DNA of 14,524 bases from an uncultured Myxococcales bacterium (lineage in GTDB: Bacteria; Myxococcota_A; UBA9042): contig CAIXAA010000796.1 in the NCBI GenBank assembly GCA_903917305.1, positions 1 through 14,524 on the forward strand, in the 5' to 3' direction. This document shows positions 7,228-12,764 of this stretch, piece after piece. The stretch's first letter is position 1, and each line of letters opens with the position of its first letter. The position numbers were made by a program, and so were the translations under genes. The notes under the pieces were generated by a model. That model did no database searches, was not told the origin of the DNA, and was given only the letters and a program-made list of their open reading frames with translations.

Positions 7228-8247
7228 CTATCTGCGCAAAACCGCAGTGATGTGCCGCAACGAATCGAACACGCGGTGGCCAACGCCCATGTGACCGCCG
7301 TCGAACTCCTCGAACTCGAATGGAATCTCGTGGTGCCGCAGCCGGCTCGCCAGCACGCGGTGGCCGAGGTTGAGGAACCACTCGTCGCTCGTGCCGGCAT
7401 CGAGGAACAGCAGCCGCATGCTGCGCAGCGCCTCGACGTGCCCCTCGACCATCGTCACCGGGTCGCAGGCCAGCCAGCGCCGCCAGGTCGGCGTGATCAT
7501 CTCGCCCGTCTCCAGATCGAACGGCAGATCCGCACCATACACGGGCACTTGCGCGTTGGGCGAGTAGCACTGCGCGTAGGCCAGCACCATCATCGCGGTG
7601 AAGTCCGTGCCGCCGTGGGTGCGCTTGGCGAAGAACGCCTCGAGGAAGCCCTCCGGACCGCCATGGCGGTGGAACACCTGGAGCGCCTTGCCAAAATCCG
7701 GCACGCAGGACAGCGGGAAGTAGCTGTCGGCCGCCGTCGCGCAGCACAGGCCGAAGATGTCCGGTCGCAGCATCGCCATCATCAAGGCCCCGTAGCCGCC
7801 TGAGCTTTTGCCCATCACGGCGCGGCTGTCGCGCTCCGCCACGGTGCGAAAGCGTGCGTCGACGGCGCTGACCAGCTCGTCCGCGAGGTAGTCGCTGTAC
7901 CGCCCTGTTCCCGCGGAGTTGCGGTATTGGGAGCCGCCAAAGCGGGTGAAGCAGTCGGGAAAGGCGATGATCGCCGGCTCCAGCTCGCCCGAGCGCATCA
8001 GGCGATCGAGCTGATCCGGCAGCGGCTCCTCCCAAGCCTTGCATTCCGTGACCTTCTGCTCGCCCCAGCCGCCATAGCCGGCCAGCGACCACACCACCGG
8101 AAAGCGCCGGTCCGGCTCGGTGTCGTACTGCGGCGGCACGTAGACCGGGAAGCGGCGCACGTGCGGGTCACCCAGCGGGTTGCCGCGCAGCACGAGGCTG
8201 TCCACGACGACGTAGCGCAAAGCCTGGCGTTCTGGGATGGCGGGCAT
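7228..8247 (-). CDS. Esterase-D/FrmB-type alpha/beta hydrolase
   Basis: This 339-aa protein belongs by motif to the putative-esterase (esterase D, FrmB, Fes-like) alpha/beta-hydrolase group. The nucleophile elbow is GKSSGGYGAL (G146 to L155, Ser148). The likely acid is D288 in DAGTSDEWF, and the histidine is H319 in DGGHMGVGHR. The N-terminal strand region RRFPVYVPPQYD...RFPVVWSLAGYGG is typical of the family, with the oxyanion-side Gly-rich loop near residues 56-61. No signal peptide is visible, so it is probably cytoplasmic. The ATG at 8247 has GGAGG four nt upstream, which decides the start over a longer open frame. It converges on the GT-C-like gene and diverges from the second GT4 gene. 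The natural ester is unknown; removal of acyl groups from glycans or detoxification of S-formylglutathione are both possible, and neither is shown. Confidence 0.87.
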   Translation of the reverse strand: MPAIPERQALRYVVVDSLVLRGNPLGDPHVRRFPVYVPPQYDTEPDRRFPVVWSLAGYGGWGEQKVTECKAWEEPLPDQLDRLMRSGELEPAIIAFPDCFTRFGGSQYRNSAGTGRYSDYLADELVSAVDARFRTVAERDSRAVMGKSSGGYGALMMAMLRPDIFGLCCATAADSYFPLSCVPDFGKALQVFHRHGGPEGFLEAFFAKRTHGGTDFTAMMVLAYAQCYSPNAQVPVYGADLPFDLETGEMITPTWRRWLACDPVTMVEGHVEALRSMRLLFLDAGTSDEWFLNLGHRVLASRLRHHEIPFEFEEFDGGHMGVGHRVFDSLRHITAVLRR

Positions 8248-8584
8248 GATTCCTCCAGCGTTTCGCGAGATTGCCGCGCAAAGCGGGGCGCGGGCTCTTC
8301 CAGTCGAGGTGGCGTAGCAACGAGGTTGGCACACTCCGTGCAGTTTCGCCAGGGAGCCGGTCGCCGCGATCCCACGACGACCGGCTAGACATTTCATGGC
8401 GTTGCAGTACAGGCGCTGCCGAATCGACCTGGGCCGCTCCGCACGGCAAGGTCGGGCGGCTGGTGCGCAAGCAGGCGATTCTCTTGCCGGGCGTCGCAGG
8501 TTTGCTACAAGGGCGGCCAAAGTAGCGTGCGGTAGAGTTGCACCACTGGAGCAAGCGTACTCCAACGGCAACGGAACAAAGGCA
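8248..8584. other. Divergent intergenic region, 337 bp
   Basis: This non-coding stretch separates the esterase and the second GT4 gene. On the plus strand it contains a sigma-54-like site (8327-8342). It also holds a weak sigma-70-like candidate: TTGCCG at 8484-8489, a 16-nt spacer and TACAAG at 8506-8511, about 75 bp before the GT4 start. Open frames cross it on both strands but show no family-like sequence and no ribosome site. I see no tRNA, repeat array or mobile element. Confidence 0.5.
8327..8342 (+). promoter_or_regulatory. Candidate sigma-54 (-24/-12) promoter
   Basis: The sequence reads TGGCAC, then ACTCC, then GTGCA. The invariant GG (8328-8329) and GC (8340-8341) are separated by exactly 10 nt, as the RpoN consensus requires, and the -24 box is a perfect TGGCAC. 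The -12 box differs from TTGCA at one base. It points toward the GT4 gene, whose start is about 240 bp downstream. Such sites arise by chance in GC-rich DNA, and no enhancer-binding site was identified. Confidence 0.35.
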
Positions 8585-9901
8585 ATGGCGAAGATTCGGG
8601 TGTGCGACGTCAACGACTTCCTCAGCATGACCGGCGGCGGTGTGCGCCGCTACCATCTGGAGAAGCTGCGTTACATGTCGCGCCGCGAGGACATCGAGTA
8701 CCACCTGCTGATGCCCAGTGATCACGCGGGCATCGAAGTGCACGGCAACGCCCGCATCCACCATGTGCCCGCCCTGCCCCTGTTCGGCTCCGGCTACCGC
8801 GTCATCGCCAACCCGTTTCGCCTGCGCCGCATCCTGCAGCAGATCCAGCCCGACGTCGTCGAGGTCGGCAGCCCGTACAACACCCCGGATTGGGTGCGTT
8901 TTGCCTTGCGCGGCCTGCGCTGCCAGGTCGTCGGCTACTGGCACGCCAACTTCCCGGTGACGGACGTTGGCCGCTTCTGCGCACGTTTCGGCAAGAAGAT
9001 CGGCGCCTTGGGCGAGCGCGTCGCCTGGTGGTGGGCGCGGCGCACCTTCGGCCGCTTCGCGGCGACGATGGCGGCGACGCACGTCCTGGTCGATCAACTG
9101 GAATCCCACGGCCTTGCGCGCGTCCTGCACACGCCGCTCGGCGTCGACACGCGCATGTTCAACCCGTGCCACCGCGACGCAGCGCTGCGGGCGAGCTGGG
9201 GCGCGGGGCCCGACGACGTCGTCATGTGCTACCCGAACCGGCTGAGCGGCGAGAAGAACTACAAGCCGCTGCTGGAAGCCTACGAGCGCCTGCGCACGAC
9301 CACCGACTTGAAGCCGATCCTGGTGGTCGCCGGCCATGGACCGGGCAGCGTCGAAGTCGAGGCGTTGGCGGCGAAGTATCCGGAAGTGCACTACCTCGGC
9401 TACCTGCAGAACCCGCGCGAAGTCGGGCGCTTGCTGGCTTCGGTCGACGTCGTGGCGGTGCTGTGCCCGTTCGAGACCTTCGGCTTGTCGGCGGTCGAAG
9501 CGCTGGCGAGCGGCCGCGCGCTGCTCGGTTCGGCGCACATGAGCATCGGCGAGCTGCTGCGCGTCACGCGCGGCGGCCTGGCGCTCGAAGAGACGACGGC
9601 GGAGACGGTGGCCAATGCGTGGCTGGAGCTGCTCAAGCCCGGTCGCGCCGCCCTGCTCGGCGCCCGCGGACATGCCGAGTGCCTGCAGCGCTACAGCTGG
9701 CGTTCGACTTTTGCGCGCATTGTCGGCGTGTACGAATCCGTGCTGGCGCAGGCGGCGCGACCGCGCTCCGCGGCCTCGCTGGCGGGCCTGCTCGAAGGCG
9801 GCGAGACCGAACCAGAAGGCAGCAGCAAGGCCCGCGAGGCCAGCTTGCCGGTTGCCGGCGCCGCGCGCAGCAGGACCGGCAAACTTGACAGTGCAGGCTG
9901 A
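8585..9901 (+). CDS. GT4-family glycosyltransferase
   Basis: This 438-aa GT-B enzyme opens with IRVCDVNDFLSMTGGGVRRY (4-23), where the GGGVRRY loop is the acceptor-side Gly-rich turn of the family. Later come GYWHANFP (117-124) and TPLGVDTRMFNP (183-194). The nucleotide-sugar half has NRLSGEKNYKPLLEAY (218-233, K224/K227), VVAGHGPGSVEVE, and the EX7E motif with E297 and E305 in CPFETFGLSAVEALASG. The last 50 residues are polar and low-complexity, beyond the catalytic fold. It resembles the group of lipid or polysaccharide mannosyl/glucosyl transferases, but the donor and acceptor are unclear. ATG 8585 is chosen because the family N-terminus begins there; the ribosome site (AAAGG, 2 nt away) is poor. 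It is monocistronic as far as visible and not in the minus operon, though it may share the same glycan pathway. Confidence 0.88.
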   Translation: MAKIRVCDVNDFLSMTGGGVRRYHLEKLRYMSRREDIEYHLLMPSDHAGIEVHGNARIHHVPALPLFGSGYRVIANPFRLRRILQQIQPDVVEVGSPYNTPDWVRFALRGLRCQVVGYWHANFPVTDVGRFCARFGKKIGALGERVAWWWARRTFGRFAATMAATHVLVDQLESHGLARVLHTPLGVDTRMFNPCHRDAALRASWGAGPDDVVMCYPNRLSGEKNYKPLLEAYERLRTTTDLKPILVVAGHGPGSVEVEALAAKYPEVHYLGYLQNPREVGRLLASVDVVAVLCPFETFGLSAVEALASGRALLGSAHMSIGELLRVTRGGLALEETTAETVANAWLELLKPGRAALLGARGHAECLQRYSWRSTFARIVGVYESVLAQAARPRSAASLAGLLEGGETEPEGSSKAREASLPVAGAARSRTGKLDSAG

Positions 9902-9914
9902 ACCGGCGTATCGT
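9885..9914 (+). promoter_or_regulatory. Candidate sigma-70-type promoter for the Cys-rich lipoprotein
   Basis: A perfect TTGACA (9885-9890), an 18-nt spacer and TATCGT (9909-9914, 4/6 match) span the end of the upstream GT4 gene. Transcription would start near 9921 and give a leader of roughly 115 nt before the lipoprotein ATG. It is one of the best sigma-70-type pairs in the window. Confidence 0.5.
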
Positions 9915-9968
9915 ATGGCGTTTTCTTGAAAGGGCGGCCACTTTCGCGCGCTGCCCTGACCCGGCCAA

Positions 9969-10020
9969 CCTGCATGGCGCAGGCATTGGCGCTCTTTCCT
10001 GCCCAGGTCGACACCTGGGC
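9969..10020 (+). promoter_or_regulatory. Two hairpins in the leader of the lipoprotein mRNA
   Basis: CCTGC (9969-9973) pairs with GCAGG (9979-9983) across a 5-nt loop. A perfect 8-bp stem follows, with GCCCAGGT at 10001-10008 and ACCTGGGC at 10013-10020 around a CGAC tetraloop. The second hairpin ends one base before the GCGAGG ribosome-site region. No T-run follows, so it is not an intrinsic terminator. It could tune translation or mRNA stability; the function is inferred. Confidence 0.4.
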
Positions 10021-10034
10021 GCGAGGTTTGAACC

Positions 10035-10631
10035 ATGAAGATGATGAATTGGATGCTCGCGCTCGCGGCTGTCTCCCTGATGGCAGCGGCTTGCTCCTCC
10101 ACGACCAACAGCACCCCCGCGCCGGCCACCGACACGGTCGTTGCGCAGGATATCGCGCCGGCGACGGACGTGCCCGCGACGAAGGACGTCCCCGCCGCGA
10201 CCGACACGGCCACCGCCGATGTTCCGCCCACGGCTGACGTTCCGCCGACCGCTGACGTTCCGCCCGCTGCCGACGTTCCGGCTGCTGGTGACAAGGGCTG
10301 CCTCGCGGCTGCCGACAAGACCTACCTCGACGGCCTGAACGCCGACGCCACCAAGAAGGCCGCGTTCGGCGACGCCTCGCTGACCTGCACCCTCAAGAAG
10401 GGCTGCCTCGCAAAGGGCACCGACGCCGCGCAGCAGCAGTGCATCGCGGATTGCCTCCAGACCCTGACGCCGCTCACCGCCAACTGCGCGATGTGCTACG
10501 GCGGCTACAGCTGGTGCGGCGCGAAGAAGTGCCTCGCGGACTGCGCGGCCGACCCGCTCAGCGCGGCCTGCTCGGCGTGCCTCGGCACGAACTGCGACCC
10601 GGTCAAGAACGCCTGCGCCGCCGGCCAGTAG
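10035..10631 (+). CDS. Cys-rich secreted lipoprotein, function unknown
   Basis: This 198-aa protein has a lipoprotein-type signal peptide ending in MAAAC, with C20 as the probable lipidated residue followed by Ser-Ser, which would favour the outer membrane. The lipobox is imperfect because Ala is at -3. Residues 22-85 are a low-complexity Ala/Thr/Asp/Val/Pro linker that includes four tandem six-residue repeats of the TADVPP type (60-83). The C-terminal domain (86-198) carries 14 cysteines. It contains a duplicated pattern: C136-IAD-C140...C151-AM-C154...C161 and C166-LAD-C170...C179-SA-C182...C187. An even cysteine count in an exported domain suggests disulfide bonds. GAGG lies about 8 nt before the ATG. 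It sits alone between a promoter and a terminator. I do not recognise a named family; similar Cys-patterned exported proteins occur in Myxococcota-type genomes, from general knowledge. Confidence 0.85.
   Translation: MKMMNWMLALAAVSLMAAACSSTTNSTPAPATDTVVAQDIAPATDVPATKDVPAATDTATADVPPTADVPPTADVPPAADVPAAGDKGCLAAADKTYLDGLNADATKKAAFGDASLTCTLKKGCLAKGTDAAQQQCIADCLQTLTPLTANCAMCYGGYSWCGAKKCLADCAADPLSAACSACLGTNCDPVKNACAAGQ
10212..10283 (+). repeat. Four tandem 18-bp repeats in the lipoprotein linker
   Basis: Four consecutive 18-nt units encode TADVPP, TADVPP, TADVPP and AADVPA. The units share a GC-GA(T/C)GTTCCG core with third-base differences, so they are old enough to have diverged at silent sites. 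Copy-number change would keep the reading frame. Confidence 0.8.
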
Positions 10632-10651
10632 CATCCTGAAAGGTTCGACGG

Positions 10652-10690
10652 GCGAGGGGTCTGCTTCGGCAGGCCCCTCGCTTGCTTTTT
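10652..10690 (+). terminator. Intrinsic terminator after the Cys-rich lipoprotein
   Basis: A 13-bp stem with one G-T wobble (10652-10664 with 10669-10681) closes on a TTCG tetraloop and is followed by TTGCTTTTT. It begins 20 nt after the lipoprotein stop codon. It is a textbook rho-independent terminator. Confidence 0.93.
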
Positions 10691-10850
10691 GGCCCCTGCC
10701 AGGACCGGGCGCAGCGGCATGAACGGCCGACGCTGGGGGAGCTTGGCGAATCCGATCGCTTCTGGCATGGTTGCGCCCGGTTCCCGAATCACGAGCTCGG
10801 CCGCAAACAGCACGGCCGGGCCCCCATGCGCAACAAACCCGGGGGGGTTC

Positions 10851-12257
10851 ATGTCCACACTGTCCAGCTTGCGATTTGCCACAGCTCTCATCCTCGCTGC
10901 CGCCGGCACGATGACCTTCGTTCCCCGGGCGCACGCCGCCGGCTACGACACACCGATGCTCTACAGCGCCCGCAACATGGGCATGGGCGGCACGGCGATC
11001 GGCTACACCGACGATCCCAGCTCGATCTTCCACAACCCCGCCGGCCTCGCGCAGGTCAAGGGCGGCGCGGTCATCCTGGACGCATCGCCGCTGCTGGGCA
11101 CGATCAAGGGCAGCCCGGGGACACCGGCCGAGAACGGCACCAACATCAAGTCGAATACCACGTTTGCGCCCTTCTTCCTGGTCGGCGCGGCGTACCGCGT
11201 GTGGGACAAGCTTGTCGCGGGCTTTGGCGTCTATCCGGTGGCAAGTGCGGGCGCGAGCTACGACTACAGCAGCGTGGACAAGAACGGCGTCAAGACTTCC
11301 ACCTTCGACTTCACGAAGTTGGCGTTCATCGAGTTCGCGCCGTCGCTCGCCTACGAGATCCTGCCCGGCTTGCGCCTCGGCGTCGCCTACCGCGCGGCCA
11401 TGGTCGAGTTCACGCGCTACAAGATGGACACCGAGTCCAAGGCCGGCCAGCCGGACAACAAGATCGCCCAGCTCGACATGCCGATGAAAGGCTGGAACTT
11501 CGAGGGCTTCCGTGTCGGCCTGCAGTACACCTACGATCGGTTCGACTTCGGCCTCGTGTTCCGCAACAAGACGCGCGCGGTCGTCGAAGCCGACCATGTC
11601 ATCGCCTCGACGCTGCCGGCGAGCAGCGCGACGTACCAGTTCGTCCTGCCTGCGAAACTCGGCGGCGGCATCCACTGGCGCCCGACCGAGGATCTGCGCC
11701 TGGCGCTGGATGTCGAGTACGCGCTCAACTCGGAGAACTGGTCGACGAACCTCGCGGGCCATACCGACATCGCCGGCGACGTCGCGATCGCCAACATCTC
11801 GCAATGGAAGAACAGTCTGACCGCGCGCGTCGGCGGCGGCTACAAGATCGGCGACCTCGAGCTGCGCCTGGGCTACGCTTACGACAGCCAGGCCGCCAAC
11901 GGTTCGTACCCGTCCGCCTTCGGCACGCCGCCGGGCCCGACCATGATCTTCACCGGCGGCGTGGGCTACAACATCAGCAAGAACCTTGATGTTTCCGTCG
12001 CCGGCGCCTACCGCACCGGCTCCGGAACGGCGGCGGCGGACGGCAAGGGCTGCGCCTTCTGCGGCAAGGCTGGCGACTACGAGATCAGCCTGTTCGGCGC
12101 CTACCTCGACCTGCGCTGGCGCTTCGGGCAGCCCGCTGCTGCCCAGGCTGCCACCGCGGTCGAGCCCGCGCCCGAGACCGCACCCGCCATCGCCCCCGCA
12201 CCCGCGGCCGCGCCGGCCCCCGGCCCCGAGGCCGCCGTGGAAGCGCCGAAAGCCTAG
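10851..12257 (+). CDS. FadL/OmpP1-family outer-membrane beta-barrel protein
   Basis: This 468-aa protein has a Sec signal peptide (about 1-29, ending PRAHA-AGYD). The N-terminal hatch region is of FadL/TodX type: YSARNMGMGGTAIGYTDDPS, then SIFHNPAGLAQVKGG (58-72) with the NPAG motif. Alternating strand-like segments follow, such as FAPFFLVGAAYRV, LRLGVAYRAAMVEF, FRVGLQYTYDRFDFGLVFRN and LTARVGGGYKIGDLELRLGY. Family members let hydrophobic compounds such as fatty acids cross the outer membrane; the cargo here is unknown. The last barrel strand, EISLFGAYLDLRWRF, ends at F425, where a C-terminal beta-signal would be expected. It is followed by 43 more residues rich in Ala and Pro, which is unusual. 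ATG 10851 is chosen because the signal peptide starts there; a G7 run three nt upstream may serve as a poor ribosome site. No clear promoter was seen in 10692-10850. Confidence 0.9.
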   Translation: MSTLSSLRFATALILAAAGTMTFVPRAHAAGYDTPMLYSARNMGMGGTAIGYTDDPSSIFHNPAGLAQVKGGAVILDASPLLGTIKGSPGTPAENGTNIKSNTTFAPFFLVGAAYRVWDKLVAGFGVYPVASAGASYDYSSVDKNGVKTSTFDFTKLAFIEFAPSLAYEILPGLRLGVAYRAAMVEFTRYKMDTESKAGQPDNKIAQLDMPMKGWNFEGFRVGLQYTYDRFDFGLVFRNKTRAVVEADHVIASTLPASSATYQFVLPAKLGGGIHWRPTEDLRLALDVEYALNSENWSTNLAGHTDIAGDVAIANISQWKNSLTARVGGGYKIGDLELRLGYAYDSQAANGSYPSAFGTPPGPTMIFTGGVGYNISKNLDVSVAGAYRTGSGTAAADGKGCAFCGKAGDYEISLFGAYLDLRWRFGQPAAAQAATAVEPAPETAPAIAPAPAAAPAPGPEAAVEAPKA

Positions 12258-12280
12258 GCGTTCGCCCAAGAATCCCCCGC

Positions 12281-12378
12281 CCGACATGCAGCCGCTCCTG
12301 GTCTCGCAGCCGAGCCGGCCGGGACCGATCCACGTGGACCTTCAAGGGAACCACCTTGACCGGCTCGTTCTTGTCGGG
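12281..12378. repeat. Nested inverted repeats between the barrel gene and the tRNA genes
   Basis: CCCGACA (12281-12287) pairs with TGTCGGG (12372-12378). Inside it, CGAGCCGG (12311-12318) pairs perfectly with CCGGCTCG (12360-12367). The interior contains a 10-bp palindrome (12329-12338) and TCAAGG/CCTTGA arms (12342-12347 and 12354-12359). As RNA it could fold into a branched structure. It might be the 3' end of the barrel transcript, but no T-run follows and no known family was recognised. Confidence 0.35.
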
Positions 12379-12395
12379 ATCCGATCGGGAGGGTG

Positions 12396-12424
12396 TTGAC
12401 AGGCTTGCAGACATGGCAGAGACT
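12396..12424 (+). promoter_or_regulatory. Candidate promoter of the tRNA pair
   Basis: A perfect TTGACA (12396-12401) is followed after 17 nt by GAGACT (12419-12424), only a 3/6 match to the -10 box. Its distance to the tRNA-Phe 5' end (about 30 nt from the predicted start) is reasonable. The weak -10 keeps confidence low. Confidence 0.3.
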
Positions 12425-12461
12425 CCGCGTCCCGTTGACGGCCTTGCGCGGGCCGTTCGCC

Positions 12462-12534
12462 GCCCAGGTAGCTCAGTTGGTAGAGCAGTGGACTGAAAAT
12501 CCACGTGTCGTTGGTTCAATTCCGACCCTGGGCA
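12462..12534 (+). tRNA. tRNA-Phe (anticodon GAA)
   Basis: A complete 73-nt cloverleaf is visible. The acceptor GCCCAGG (12462-12468) pairs with CCTGGGC (12527-12533). The D arm is GCTC/GAGC, the anticodon stem GTGGA/TCCAC encloses the loop CTGAAAA (anticodon GAA), and the T arm carries TTCAATT. The discriminator is A. The 3' CCA is not encoded (CCC follows), so it must be added by the CCA-adding enzyme. The next tRNA starts 56 nt downstream, probably in the same transcript. Confidence 0.96.
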
Positions 12535-12589
12535 CCCGGAAGGCGCAAGCCGACCGGCGGTGACAGTGCAAAACACCGTGATATCGCAA

Positions 12590-12662
12590 GGGCCTGTAGC
12601 TCAGCTGGGAGAGCGCTGCGTTCGCAATGCAGAGGTCAGGGGTTCGATCCCCCTCAGGTCCA
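12590..12662 (+). tRNA. tRNA-Ala (anticodon CGC)
   Basis: A complete 73-nt cloverleaf is visible. The acceptor GGGCCTG (12590-12596) pairs with CAGGTCC (12655-12661) and includes the G3-U70 wobble, the identity element for alanyl-tRNA synthetase. The anticodon loop is TTCGCAA (anticodon CGC, codon GCG), which suits a GC-rich genome with many GCG codons. The T loop is TTCGATC. The discriminator is A and CCA is not encoded. An intrinsic terminator follows 9 nt later. Confidence 0.95.
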
Positions 12663-12671
12663 CCGAGAACG

Positions 12672-12711
12672 GGGCCATTCGTGCTAGGTGCGAATGGCCC
12701 TTTTCGTTTTT
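12672..12711 (+). terminator. Intrinsic terminator of the tRNA transcript
   Basis: A perfect 10-bp stem (12672-12681 with 12691-12700) encloses a 9-nt loop and is followed by TTTTCGTTTTT. It lies just after tRNA-Ala and before the aminopeptidase, so the two tRNAs form their own unit. It implies a separate promoter, or read-through, for the aminopeptidase. Confidence 0.93.
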
Positions 12712-12764
12712 GTCCAAGGCTGGTTCGCATGCCGCTCCAGCCGATCTGCTGATGGAGCGTACCC

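Noticed and set aside
10212..10283. A CRISPR-like or intergenic repeat array
   Set aside because: The repeats are contiguous 18-bp units with no spacers, in frame within the lipoprotein linker.
8168..10318. A long minus-strand frame over the second GT4 gene and lipoprotein start, with repetitive GTSAVGGTSAV sequence
   Set aside because: The repeats are the reverse of the TADVPP coding repeats, and the rest is antisense to a clear GT4 enzyme.
9633..12287. An 884-codon open frame on the minus strand across the lipoprotein and barrel genes
   Set aside because: The product is Gly/Arg/Ala-rich without recognisable domains. It lies opposite genes that have signal peptides, ribosome sites and a terminator.
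10001..12533. A shared origin of the leader hairpin (10001-10020) and the tRNA-Phe acceptor arms, both GCCCAGG/CCTGGGC
   Set aside because: Only seven bases per arm match and no other tRNA sequence is present near the leader, so chance is the simpler explanation.
12462..12711. An integration site for a mobile element at the tRNA genes
   Set aside because: No integrase gene and no duplicated tRNA 3' end are visible in the window; both tRNAs are intact with a normal terminator.
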